Notes under the pieces: generated by a model | The model's database searches: none | What the model saw: the letters and a program-made list of their open reading frames with translations, nothing else | What the model was told of the DNA's origin: nothing | IMG/VR virus record: IMGVR_UViG_3300012147_000093 | Coordinates: 1-22,514 of that record | DNA: 22,514 bases | From: a virus | Direction: 5' to 3' (one strand) | Translations under genes and position numbers: made by a program | Shown here: in pieces, positions 1 to 7,772 of the stretch | How positions within the stretch are numbered: position 1 is the stretch's first letter | Layout: each line of letters opens with the position of its first letter

Positions 1-379
1 TAATATTTTTATTATCAACAACTAATTCAATTGGGTAATCATCAGATGGGTCTAATTTAACATTTTTAAAATATGTTTTATCATTGGTTTTGTAAACCTC
101 ATAAATATCATCACCTAGTTCATCTACACCAATATGTTTAGTGGTTAAATCATCACTGGCCCCTAGGACCCTAAACGTCCTCCATCTAAGGTCTATTACG
201 TCCTGGGTTATTTCACCCCTGGTAAGGGCATCCATTAAAGTACCCTGATTATGTCTTTGAAAGTTACCACTTGTATTATTTAATTCTACCGCTGTTTGGT
301 TTAACATATCCTTTTCCACACTAGCTGTGGCTAATGAGATTGCGGATATTTGTCTTTTAACCCACTTCTTTATATTCAT
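1..379 (-). CDS. Unknown phage protein, C-terminus outside window
   Basis: The frame is open from an ATG at 379 to the left edge, giving at least 126 residues that start MNIKKWVKRQISAISLATAS. I do not recognise the family. The visible part is a basic amphipathic N-terminus followed by a charged region containing 'LTRGEITQDVIDLRWRTFRV' (about residues 54-73), with no membrane segment or catalytic motif that I can name. Its ATG overlaps the TAA of the upstream methyltransferase frame as TAATG, so the two are translationally coupled in one minus-strand operon. The continuous frame and normal codon use make it a real gene. Its role is unknown; a virion or head-associated protein is only a guess from phage context. 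Confidence 0.75.
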   Translation of the reverse strand, partial: MNIKKWVKRQISAISLATASVEKDMLNQTAVELNNTSGNFQRHNQGTLMDALTRGEITQDVIDLRWRTFRVLGASDDLTTKHIGVDELGDDIYEVYKTNDKTYFKNVKLDPSDDYPIELVVDNKNI

Positions 380-855
380 TATGATAATATTATAAAACTT
401 TTTTCTAACCCACCAAAAGGTTTCATTTTTTTATTTAACTTTTTAGATAATTCATTCGCTAATTTAAGCTCGGATGGTCTATTTGTGTCATCGATTAAGA
501 TTGGGACATTGGTATTGAATAAATCTAAATTATGTAGGAACCCAATTCGACCAATGATACCAGTTGGCCCGTCCACAAGGATAAAGTCATAATCCATATT
601 TTTTATTGATTCTAACTTATCTTTTGAATACCACCTATATGATTTATAGTCAATTATTTCAGCATGAATATAATTACTATCTTTAGCTAACCCAACGTAT
701 TCAATATTGTGCTATATCGAGATTACTTTGTATCTATTACATAATTTAACTGTTGTTTCACCACTACCTAACTCTAGTATAACTTTTCCCTCAGGTATAT
801 TTTGTATTATCCAATCATAAAACGTATCTATAACTACCTTATTACCTTTATCCAT
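379..855 (-). pseudogene. SAM-dependent methyltransferase interrupted by in-frame TAG
   Basis: Read through one TAG at 712-714, the frame from ATG 855 encodes about 158 residues. These look like a small class I SAM-dependent methyltransferase: motif I 'VILELGSGETTVKL' (about residues 25-38) and motif IV-like 'DYDFILVDGPTG' (about 82-93). The TAG replaces codon 48, at the end of the second strand ('KVISI*HNIEYVG'). Related methyltransferases usually have an acidic residue there that binds the SAM ribose, so GAG or CAG to TAG is one base away. The downstream part can restart at ATG 597, but that piece lacks the SAM-binding motif. It sits next to three glycosyltransferases, so methylation of a sugar or capping of a glycan is a possible role (inference). 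It is a nonsense mutant unless TAG is suppressed. Confidence 0.7.
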
Positions 856-858
856 ATT

Positions 859-1602
859 TTATTTATCTAATCTCACAATTTTATTATTATTAAACCTATC
901 ACCCCACGTTATTAATTCAGTGTCAAAGTCTGATTTAGTGTGAATTGCTTTACCAACCCTTTTTTTCCACCTTTCATGTAACATAGGGCTAACCCCACGC
1001 CATCTGTGGTTAATGTAATAATCACATGTCTTGTCCCATTCTTCAACACTTATGGCCTTACCATAATGCTTAACGTAACCGCCTATAGCCATTTTTTTTC
1101 CATGACCACTAGGGACTCTCTGATGAAAATTAATTGAATTATTAACCTTGAATAGCATAGGTATATCTCTATATTCTGGACCCATGAATTTCCTTTCTAA
1201 GTAGTCTTTATCAACATCTTCGTTGGTAATATAAAAATCAAATAATCTAAAAAAATAAGTCTCAACTTCTTTATCTAAATTAACTAGTGAAAAATCAACA
1301 TATTCATCGGCATCAAAATAATAAACCCAATTAGCACCTAATTTAACGGCCTCATTATATGGTAATTGTCTCAGACGACCTTCGGCCCTATTTCTAGCAA
1401 TTGGATTTGATTCCCAAACCTTATTTTTTATCACCTTTAAAACTTTAGGGTGAGCTTCACATAATTCAACTGTTTTATCTGTTGAGGCATCATCACACAC
1501 AACTATGCCGTCAACTAATTCACCAACGTGGTTTAACGTATTAACTATTATTTCTTCTTCATTTCTAACCCTGGTAATACCAATAATTTTAATATCTTTC
1601 AT
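859..1602 (-). CDS. Family 2-like glycosyltransferase (GT-A fold)
   Basis: A 247-residue protein. The start region 'IIGITRVRNEEEII' (about residues 5-18), the nucleotide-binding 'VVCDDASTDKTVELC' (about 34-48) and the metal-binding DxD-type 'YYFDADEYVDF' (about 94-104) are classic GT-A features of family 2 enzymes, which transfer a sugar from an NDP-sugar. A later 'HQRVPSGHG' and a C-terminal 'YINHRWRG' may shape the acceptor site. It begins 2 bp after the end of the next gene upstream and ends 3 bp before the methyltransferase ATG, so all belong to one operon. No membrane segment is visible, so it is probably a cytoplasmic enzyme. In a phage, such enzymes may glycosylate virion proteins or DNA bases or alter host surface glycans; the sequence does not say which. 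Confidence 0.85.
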   Translation of the reverse strand: MKDIKIIGITRVRNEEEIIVNTLNHVGELVDGIVVCDDASTDKTVELCEAHPKVLKVIKNKVWESNPIARNRAEGRLRQLPYNEAVKLGANWVYYFDADEYVDFSLVNLDKEVETYFFRLFDFYITNEDVDKDYLERKFMGPEYRDIPMLFKVNNSINFHQRVPSGHGKKMAIGGYVKHYGKAISVEEWDKTCDYYINHRWRGVSPMLHERWKKRVGKAIHTKSDFDTELITWGDRFNNNKIVRLDK

Positions 1603-1604
1603 AA

Positions 1605-2495
1605 TTATTTGACTAAATTTAAGTATTTATCTACCTGGGTGATTATATTTAAATTACTTAAAGCATATTCTCTAGAAAAATCACCATTACTTGGGTCGTA
1701 TTTAAGAATTTCTTCCTCAATCATTTTATCATTAAAAACTACATTAGAATATCTACCACTACAATTATTTAAAATAATTTGGTCAATATTTTTATCAGTT
1801 ATCAGACCATCACCTAAGGGTGGTTTATTAATATATGGTCTCTTATCTAACACCAAAACATTTCTACCACAGGCCATTGATTCATAAGCACCCCTACCTA
1901 ACGATATCACCATATCAGCTGAGTTAATAACATCTTCTACATTAAAAATTGGGTTTTTGAATTTATTTAAACATATTAATTTAATGGCCAATCTATTACA
2001 TATTTTAGTTAATATTTGATTTAAATAATCCGATTGAGCTAGTGATAAGATTGTTTTAACTTCATTATTTATTTTATTAATTGGAGAGAATCTATCACAA
2101 TCAATACCATTATGAATTATTGTTGAATTGTAATTTAATTTAGTTAAATGATTTTTTACTTCTTGACTTATACTAACATATGCATCTAAACCTGGTCTAG
2201 GTTGTTCCAATGGGGGGAAAATACCATGACAAGTCTGTATTTTAAACCCATTATTTTTAATTATGTGTGGTATTGTTGACGTGTGTGATGCAATTATAAC
2301 ATCATATTCCTTATCTACCTTAGTTAATACTTTTATACCCTCTTTTATTAAATATTTAGCAACTAGCCCATTATTTTGACTAAACGCTTCAACTTCAATA
2401 TCACTTCGTTTATTTAATTCCTTGATTAGTGCATATGCGTAGGTTTCACTCCCCCCTAAATTACCTAACGTATTATTTGTTACTAATATTTTCAT
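1605..2495 (-). CDS. GT-B glycosyltransferase, family 4-like
   Basis: A 296-residue protein. The N-terminus 'MKILVTNNTLGNLGGSETYA' carries the glycine-rich GGSE loop of family 4 glycosyltransferases. The middle has 'IIHNGIDCDRFSP' (about residues 125-137), the hinge signature before the nucleotide-binding domain. The C-terminal domain has 'GRGAYESMACGRNVLVLD' (about 200-217), equivalent to the E-x(7)-E nucleotide-sugar motif, with the usual second Glu position changed. It is shorter than most family members (350-400 residues), mainly in the second Rossmann half. Its ATG overlaps the TGA of the upstream GT gene as ATGA, indicating coupled translation. It probably works with its two GT neighbours on one glycan (inference). 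Confidence 0.82.
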   Translation of the reverse strand: MKILVTNNTLGNLGGSETYAYALIKELNKRSDIEVEAFSQNNGLVAKYLIKEGIKVLTKVDKEYDVIIASHTSTIPHIIKNNGFKIQTCHGIFPPLEQPRPGLDAYVSISQEVKNHLTKLNYNSTIIHNGIDCDRFSPINKINNEVKTILSLAQSDYLNQILTKICNRLAIKLICLNKFKNPIFNVEDVINSADMVISLGRGAYESMACGRNVLVLDKRPYINKPPLGDGLITDKNIDQIILNNCSGRYSNVVFNDKMIEEEILKYDPSNGDFSREYALSNLNIITQVDKYLNLVK

Positions 2496-4003
2496 TGTCT
2501 CGTTTTTTTAATATATTTGTGTAATTTCATTTGATAATGTTTATCAACAAATGGTTTAAGCCTTTCATTATAATCCTTTATCAATCTAGCCTTGGCCTCA
2601 TTTGTTTTACCCCTAGAAACACTTTCATAATGATAACAAACGGCATTACCCACAAACAGATTCTTTTTATTTAATAAAAGACATTGTAGATTTAATTCAA
2701 CATCTTCAAAACATTCAATATAATTTTCATTGAAGCCTCCGATAATGTTGAATAATTCTTTATTAATCATTAGGAACGCTGCGGTATTACCTATAACTTC
2801 GGATAACTCATGATACCTATAATTGGTTTGTAACCCAATATGGGTTAATTCCAACCCGTTCCTTTCATTAATGTAACTTAGAATACCAGCATGCTGTATC
2901 CTATTATTTTCGAAGTGTAACCTGGCCCCTAAAGTACCGACATTATTTTTATTTTGTTGATACACCTTAACCAAGTTTGAAATAGCATCATTAATTAAAA
3001 CAATATCGTTATTACAGAATAATAATAATTCAGAATCACTACTTAAATGATTTTTAACAACGTCATTATTTATCTTCGCAAAATTATAATAATTATATTG
3101 GATTAAATTAATTTTTCTTTCACCAGAATAACTCTCGATAAAATTAGCTATAATATCCAATTCTTCTGGTGTTGAACCAGTATCGGCAATGTTAACTACA
3201 AAGTTAACATAGTCAGTATGTTTATAAATCGAATTAACACAATCGATTAGCATATCGACATTACCCTTTGTAGGGATTATAATGTCGATTTTATTTTCGT
3301 GTTTTATGTTAATTTTTTTATCGTTATAAAATATTTCACCCTTAAGTTCGGTAGGTAATTTATGTAACCATTTTTCAACAAATAATTTTCTATTTTCCTC
3401 CCAAGCCTCATTAGTTTCACCAATTGATTTATGTGTAACCCTAACATCGAATATAACGCCCACCTTGCAACCATTTACATGATTACCGAAGGTAAAATCT
3501 ACATCATAAAAATGAAAACCTCTAACGTCAGTATTAAAATCATATTTTAATCTATCCTTTCTAACGGCAAAAAATAAACCATCGACAACTAATGCCTGTA
3601 GTATTCTATTACCAAAACTACTTGAATACTTAGTAGTCCAACTTTTACCCTCGTGTTCGTGATTTACAACCCCTAATAAGAGGTTTAATTGGTCCCACCA
3701 TCTACCACTATCGGTTAAACCAGTTGTGCCAGCTAAACCAAGTATACCGTAGTCGGAAGTATCAAAATGTTTTAACAGTTTTTTACCCCAATCCTTTGAT
3801 TCAAGTGTTATATCATCGTGTAGGAAAACTATATTATTATATTTGGCGACCTCTAACCCCTTACTATATATTTCAGATAATGAAAACTCACCATTATTTT
3901 CATAACCAATAAATTCTAATTCTTTACCTATCCCAGAAGTTTTTCTAATGTGTTTCTCGAATTTATTTAAGTTGTGTTGTGAAGAACATATAACTGTTAT
4001 CAT
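2492..4003 (-). CDS. Two-domain glycosyltransferase (StrF-like domain + family 2)
   Basis: A 503-residue protein with two GT-A-like halves. The N-terminal half (about residues 1-225) has 'NIVFLHDDITLESKDW' and 'YGILGLAGTTGLTDSG', typical of StrF-like/Glyco_tranf_2_5 domains. The second half opens with 'KIDIIIPTKGNVDMLIDCV' (about 238-256), then 'LLFCNNDIVLI' as the DxD region (about 328-338), 'IQHAGI', and 'GGFNENYIECFEDVELNL' (about 415-432), a classic family 2 acceptor/catalytic region. A sigma70-like promoter lies just upstream. A truncated homologue of its N-terminus (5089-5274) lies behind an intervening endonuclease gene and ends just before the residues matching this protein's 'DDI'. 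The 5' part of this gene may therefore have arrived with the endonuclease (inference). Confidence 0.88.
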   Translation of the reverse strand: MITVICSSQHNLNKFEKHIRKTSGIGKELEFIGYENNGEFSLSEIYSKGLEVAKYNNIVFLHDDITLESKDWGKKLLKHFDTSDYGILGLAGTTGLTDSGRWWDQLNLLLGVVNHEHEGKSWTTKYSSSFGNRILQALVVDGLFFAVRKDRLKYDFNTDVRGFHFYDVDFTFGNHVNGCKVGVIFDVRVTHKSIGETNEAWEENRKLFVEKWLHKLPTELKGEIFYNDKKINIKHENKIDIIIPTKGNVDMLIDCVNSIYKHTDYVNFVVNIADTGSTPEELDIIANFIESYSGERKINLIQYNYYNFAKINNDVVKNHLSSDSELLLFCNNDIVLINDAISNLVKVYQQNKNNVGTLGARLHFENNRIQHAGILSYINERNGLELTHIGLQTNYRYHELSEVIGNTAAFLMINKELFNIIGGFNENYIECFEDVELNLQCLLLNKKNLFVGNAVCYHYESVSRGKTNEAKARLIKDYNERLKPFVDKHYQMKLHKYIKKTRQ

Positions 4004-5091
4004 TTATTTATATTTTTATTAAGTATAATACTTTTCTTAATGAAAATCAAGTATAATTTAAACTTTTTATGGTTTTTAATATATTTATATATGACAAAAT
4101 GAAACAATATGAAATGGTTAAAAGATGAGATAGATATATTATTTAATAATTATACTGAAAAGGGTGTTGATTATTGTGCAAACCAATTAAATAAAAAAAG
4201 GCGTAGTGTAATTTATAAGGCGAATAGCTTAGGTTTAAAAACTAAAATAATAATTAAAAAAGAGTCTAGTAAAAAAAATAAAGTAAATTATAACTTATTT
4301 AGTGATGACATGACAAAGGAATCTGTTTATATATTGGGTCTACTTTGGGCCGATGGTCATATTAGGTGCGAATCTAAATCTACTATAATTAATTGTGTAA
4401 TGGATGATTTATTTAATGTTTTAGGTGTTTTTAAAACTACTGGGGATTGGAATATTAGTAACCCAATAAATAAAGATACGGAGTCTAAAAAATATAAAAC
4501 TCAATTACGAATTTCAACTACGACATGGGGGTTATATAATATTTTAGAGGGTTATGATTATTTAAATAAAAGCATTAGTTCACCAGATAAATTATTAGAT
4601 GAAATACCAAACGATTTAAAAAATTATTTTTTTAGAGGTTATTTAGATGGTGATGGTTGTATAAAATTAGGTAAAAAATATGGTGTTGACGTTGTATTTA
4701 CTGGTACAATCAACCAGTCGTGGGATTTTATGGTTAATTTATGTAATCAGTTAAATATTTCGTATTCTATAGATAGACGAAATATCACTTTAGGGGGGTA
4801 TTCACATTTTAGAGTTAATAAAAAATTAGATGTTAAAGTTTTATGTGATTATATTTATACTAATTATAGTAAAGATGGGATTGGGTTCACTAGAAAATAT
4901 GAGAAATATATGGATGTTTTATCATATATTAAAAATAAATCTAAATTATTTTGGTCTACTGGGGATACAAATTTTTTAATTAAAAATTATAGAGCTATAG
5001 GTGGCCCAAAATGTGCAATTAAATTAAATAGAAATATTATATCAATCCATAATAAAGTTAGACAATTAAAAAAACATAATAAAATTGTTTA
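4004..5091. mobile_element. Putative homing element 1 (LAGLIDADG gene plus flanks)
   Basis: This segment separates a truncated GT 5' copy (5089-5274) from a full GT gene of the same family (2492-4003). It contains a LAGLIDADG endonuclease gene and a promoter reading into the GT gene. Boundaries are inferred: one end is the stop of the truncated copy, where homology to the GT breaks off at the conserved VFxHDD motif. The other end lies somewhere within the 5' part (roughly the first 61 codons) of the GT gene, outside the given coordinates. No intron exon-joining structure is seen, because the downstream gene has its own ATG and complete N-terminus. Confidence 0.45.
4022..4050 (-). promoter_or_regulatory. 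Sigma70-like promoter for the GT operon
   Basis: On the minus strand, TTGATT (4045-4050) is separated by 17 bp from TATACT (4022-4027), about 18 bp before the GT ATG at 4003. The spacing is ideal and each hexamer has one or two mismatches to consensus. The surroundings are very AT-rich, so a chance match is possible. It lies between the endonuclease gene and the GT gene, so it would belong to the inserted segment. Confidence 0.5.
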
Positions 5092-5092
5092 A
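4109..5092 (+). CDS. LAGLIDADG homing endonuclease with HTH at both ends
   Basis: A 327-residue protein on the opposite strand to its neighbours. Two LAGLIDADG motifs are visible: 'VYILGLLWADGHIR' (about residues 73-86) and 'FFRGYLDGDGCIKL' (about 175-188). It should therefore be a monomeric two-motif DNA endonuclease; the catalytic acidic residues in WADG and DGDG are kept. A Myb/SANT-like DNA-binding module is found at the N-terminus (tryptophan at 3, 'YCANQLNKKRRSVIYKANSL', about 22-41). A second, similar module is at the C-terminus ('GPKCAIKLNRNIISIHNKV', about 300-318, after 'LFWSTGDTNFLIKNY'). Its TAA overlaps the TAA of the truncated GT copy, so the two genes converge. I chose ATG 4109 because an earlier ATG at 4091 is closed by TGA. 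Confidence 0.9.
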   Translation: MKWLKDEIDILFNNYTEKGVDYCANQLNKKRRSVIYKANSLGLKTKIIIKKESSKKNKVNYNLFSDDMTKESVYILGLLWADGHIRCESKSTIINCVMDDLFNVLGVFKTTGDWNISNPINKDTESKKYKTQLRISTTTWGLYNILEGYDYLNKSISSPDKLLDEIPNDLKNYFFRGYLDGDGCIKLGKKYGVDVVFTGTINQSWDFMVNLCNQLNISYSIDRRNITLGGYSHFRVNKKLDVKVLCDYIYTNYSKDGIGFTRKYEKYMDVLSYIKNKSKLFWSTGDTNFLIKNYRAIGGPKCAIKLNRNIISIHNKVRQLKKHNKIV

Positions 5093-5274
5093 TGACAAAA
5101 TACAACGGTATCATATTTGGAATCCCTAAGACCTCTTTCATAGCATTCACTTAGTGAAACCCCATCATTTATTATTTCTATTATCTCAATGGTCTTACTT
5201 AAACCAGATGTTTTTCTTAAGTGGTCAATATAAGTGGATTGACTTTCTCTTGTACAGAATACTACACTTATCAT
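5089..5274 (-). pseudogene. Truncated 5' copy of a glycosyltransferase gene
   Basis: A 61-residue frame aligning with the N-terminus of the GT at 2492-4003. It has MISVVFC against MITVICS, 'HLRKTSGLSKTIEIIE' against 'HIRKTSGIGKELEFIG', 'VSLSECYERGL' against 'FSLSEIYSKGL', and finally VVFCH against IVFLH. The homology runs to the stop, which falls immediately before the family's DD metal-site residues, so the fragment cannot be catalytic. Identity is low enough that it is not a recent copy of the downstream 5' end. Its TAA overlaps the stop of the convergent endonuclease gene. It begins 5 bp after the GMP reductase stop, so it keeps the operon position of the original gene. I read it as the stranded 5' end of a GT gene cut by a homing event; a relic of a deleted tandem paralogue is the alternative. 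Confidence 0.72.
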
Positions 5275-5279
5275 AATTT

Positions 5280-7442
5280 TTATTTATTAAAACGCCTAAA
5301 AGCGTTATCTGATATTATTATTATTTCGGATTTTAATCTAAATTCATCTAAATTTCTAGCACCAGAATAACTCATTGCCGAACGTAAGTAGTGAATAAAA
5401 TTATCTACCCAACCTTCCAGCGTATATTCCACTTTTTGAAATCTAATAACACCTTCGGATGTCTTTAATTCAGGATTACCCCATTTTTTTTGGACTTCTT
5501 TTGTTGACATACCCCTGAATTTTTTATAAACACACATACCTATCTTGTGGGCTTTTTCGGCACCATATTGTGTTATTGGTATCTTTCTCCATAAAAAGTT
5601 CTCACCACATGATTCTAACGTTTTATTCAATATACTACCCAACATCACATAATCGGCACCAAGAGCTATAGCCTTTATTATATCCGAGTATGACTTCATG
5701 CCACCATCGGCAACAATTTTGGCTGGATTATCCAATTTACTTGATTCCGCATAGCATTCGGCAATTAAAGATGCCATTGGATATCCGACACCAGTTTGTT
5801 GGGTTGTCAAACAACCAGAATTGTGTACAATACAGTTGTCCAAAATAAATGAATGTGTGTCACACTCTACTTCAATATCAAAAACTTCAACGTAATCATT
5901 TATTACATTATTTTTAACTATTTTATTAATTATAAAATTATCACACTTAGTTTTTCGCCTACCCCCCTCTAACATTAATCGACTAGTAAATAATGGTTGT
6001 GAATTTTTAACTAACTTAGATGAATTATTTACCCTAATATTAGAATTTGGTAACTCACCCGTTAATTTAAAATTAATTATATTAAATAATTCTACTAATT
6101 TTATGGATGTATTATGAAATGATTTTCTTTTATCATTTCCATAATTACCATCACTATCAATTAACCCATAATAAATTCCTTCTAAATATTCCACGTTATT
6201 AACTAATAATTTTTCTGGTAAATGTTTATCTTCTTTTTTACCAAACTCATTAATAAAGTGGGCTAATGGTTTATTATATAAATGAACTTTAACCATATTG
6301 ACAGTTGTCTCCACCTTAGCATCTAAATTAAAAATTTCTTTTATATGATAACATAATTTATTAACTATCTCAATTTCATCTATCCCAAATGACCAATGTA
6401 TTGAACCGCTAGTTGATTTTTTATTACCGTTAACCCCTTCACTTATATTAACTCTAATTCGACAATTACCATCCCCCAAATATGTTCCAAATATATATCC
6501 TAAACCATATGATGGTTCAATTATAGTTTTATAATTATTACAATATTTTTTATTAATTGAATAGTCAATTAAATCAAATTTAAATGTTGATTCAAAATTA
6601 AATTTAATATTTTTGGGGAATAATGGGGTTAAATTATCATTATAATCACCAATAAAACCCCAAGAAATATCATTAATAGATTTTTTATATCCTTTATGAT
6701 TTTTCTTATTTTTATCATACTTACCGACATAATACTCATGTTTTGGAGTTACTATTGTAGGTTTAGGTGACATACTAGTTTTAACTGAAATCACTTCTTT
6801 AAAACCATTATTAATTACACGTTTAACCTTAACGGGTATCCCATACATATTAATAACCTCGTCTCCGATATTAATATCTTCAATATTTTTATAAAAACCA
6901 TTACTCATTAATACTCTACTACCAACACCAAAACAACCATTACCGATTCCGACCCTAATTAAATCAGCACCAGCTTCTGATAATCTGGCGTATGTTTTCG
7001 CATTTGCAATATTCCCCACCATTAATACCATTTTATCACCCCAAACAAGTTTGGCCAATTCAACGGCAGAAACCATGTCACCAATATGTCCATTTGCCGT
7101 GTCGATTAATACGTGTTTAATTTCAATATCAATATCTTTGTGAATTGTTATTATACTATCCAAGAATTTATTTGAAAAATCACTTAATGAATATGATTCA
7201 AAATTATCAAATTCACTTTCCTCACCCCTGGGTAGACACACATTGAAACCATTATAATTAAATAGGTCCTCATTGGTGGAGTCTATTACAGTATCCATTG
7301 GTGCCGTAAATAGTGGTAATCTTTGATAACTATCTAATATATTAATCTCGTTTCTACTATTAATATCCGTAATTTCATTTGGAGATATTAAGATATCTTT
7401 AAAATCTAATTTATTCTTACTATTTAATATATTATCACGCAT
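5280..7442 (-). CDS. guaC: GMP reductase/IMP dehydrogenase family enzyme with intein
   Basis: A 720-residue precursor; removing residues 170-541 leaves a 348-residue enzyme, close to the usual GMP reductase length and without CBS domains. Family marks are '[19 protein letters not shown]' (about residues 12-30), 'TAPMDTV' (46-52), '[10 protein letters not shown]' (111-120) and 'RVGIGNG' joined to '[14 protein letters not shown]' with the catalytic Cys. Further marks are '[20 protein letters not shown]', '[11 protein letters not shown]' (mobile flap) and '[16 protein letters not shown]' near the C-terminus. The TGVGYP and C-terminal motifs favour GMP reductase (GMP + NADPH to IMP + NH3) over IMP dehydrogenase. 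Next to a dUTPase and an HD protein, it fits a phage purine/pyrimidine remodelling cluster. Without splicing the catalytic loop is interrupted and the enzyme should be inactive. Confidence 0.88.
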   Translation of the reverse strand: MRDNILNSKNKLDFKDILISPNEITDINSRNEINILDSYQRLPLFTAPMDTVIDSTNEDLFNYNGFNVCLPRGEESEFDNFESYSLSDFSNKFLDSIITIHKDIDIEIKHVLIDTANGHIGDMVSAVELAKLVWGDKMVLMVGNIANAKTYARLSEAGADLIRVGIGNGCFGVGSRVLMSNGFYKNIEDINIGDEVINMYGIPVKVKRVINNGFKEVISVKTSMSPKPTIVTPKHEYYVGKYDKNKKNHKGYKKSINDISWGFIGDYNDNLTPLFPKNIKFNFESTFKFDLIDYSINKKYCNNYKTIIEPSYGLGYIFGTYLGDGNCRIRVNISEGVNGNKKSTSGSIHWSFGIDEIEIVNKLCYHIKEIFNLDAKVETTVNMVKVHLYNKPLAHFINEFGKKEDKHLPEKLLVNNVEYLEGIYYGLIDSDGNYGNDKRKSFHNTSIKLVELFNIINFKLTGELPNSNIRVNNSSKLVKNSQPLFTSRLMLEGGRRKTKCDNFIINKIVKNNVINDYVEVFDIEVECDTHSFILDNCIVHNSGCLTTQQTGVGYPMASLIAECYAESSKLDNPAKIVADGGMKSYSDIIKAIALGADYVMLGSILNKTLESCGENFLWRKIPITQYGAEKAHKIGMCVYKKFRGMSTKEVQKKWGNPELKTSEGVIRFQKVEYTLEGWVDNFIHYLRSAMSYSGARNLDEFRLKSEIIIISDNAFRRFNK
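5820..6935 (-). mobile_element. Intein (372 aa) in the GMP reductase catalytic loop
   Basis: It occupies precursor residues 170-541. Cys1 starts '[14 protein letters not shown]' (block A). Block B '[11 protein letters not shown]' keeps the TxxH motif. Two LAGLIDADG motifs are present, '[13 protein letters not shown]' and '[15 protein letters not shown]'. Block F/G reads '[18 protein letters not shown]' followed by CIVHN, with Ser as the +1 residue. All splicing residues are present, so it should be active. The insertion site is GIGNG/SGC, two residues before the catalytic Cys, a strongly conserved site as usual for inteins. The endonuclease domain keeps acidic residues at both motif ends. Confidence 0.93.
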
Positions 7443-7460
7443 ATTATAATATTTAACCTA

Positions 7461-7772
7461 TTATTTAATCCCCGTTGAACCGAGGCCACCTGAACCCCTT
7501 TCAGTGTTATTATCCAAAGAATCTACTTTATTGAACTTGGTTATTGTTTTACCCATGACACTATTAATAACACCTTGGGCAATTCTATCCCCAATTTCAA
7601 TTTTAAATACATTTTTACCATGGTTAATTAAAATAACCTTAACCTCACCACGATAATCACAGTTATGAACACACATTTTATTAGCAAAAAAATTATGATT
7701 CTTTTCCACCGTCATATGGTACACTGGTTCACTATCAACTTCCTTTATATTTTTTATTTTTATATATTTCAT
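7461..7772 (-). CDS. dut: dUTPase C-terminal half with split intein C-part
   Basis: From ATG 7772, 103 residues. The first 37 are an intein C-terminal piece: 'YHMTVEKNHNFFANKM' then CVHN, with Cys as +1. The remaining 66 complete a trimeric dUTPase: CDYRGEV (second half of motif 3), 'IEIGDRIAQGVI' (motif 4) and 'TERGSGGLGSTG' (motif 5, the flexible nucleotide-covering tail). A TTG at 7778 would add two residues. Active enzyme (dUTP to dUMP + PPi) requires trans-splicing with the product of 8639-9304. The start of this gene overlaps the end of the intervening endonuclease gene (restored frame) by about 38 bp. Block F has His where Asp is usual in 'VYD', a possible weakness. Confidence 0.88.
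   Translation of the reverse strand: MKYIKIKNIKEVDSEPVYHMTVEKNHNFFANKMCVHNCDYRGEVKVILINHGKNVFKIEIGDRIAQGVINSVMGKTITKFNKVDSLDNNTERGSGGLGSTGIK
7662..7772 (-). mobile_element. Split intein C-terminal fragment (dUTPase)
   Basis: 37 codons from ATG 7772 to the terminal Asn at 7662-7664, ending CVHN with Cys as the +1 extein residue. Blocks F and G are recognisable and the length is typical of naturally split intein C-fragments (about 35-40 residues). Its partner is the N-fragment at 8642-8938. The endonuclease that would mobilise it is encoded separately between the two halves. Confidence 0.88.

Noticed and set aside
350-592. Plus-strand frame antisense to the methyltransferase
   Set aside because: It is the complement of a coding region, has no family resemblance and no promoter, and is less convincing than the minus-strand methyltransferase reading.
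379-855. Genetic code with TAG read as an amino acid
   Set aside because: Only one in-frame TAG was seen in the genes translated here, including long tail genes. A recoded phage would show many.
4005-4012. TATAAATA late promoter before the GT gene
   Set aside because: It lies one base before the ATG, too close to be a promoter. It shows how often this octamer occurs by chance in such AT-rich DNA.
4004-5091. Group I intron carrying the LAGLIDADG gene
   Set aside because: The flanking GT sequences do not join into one exon pair: the downstream GT has its own ATG and full N-terminus. The endonuclease is on the opposite strand.
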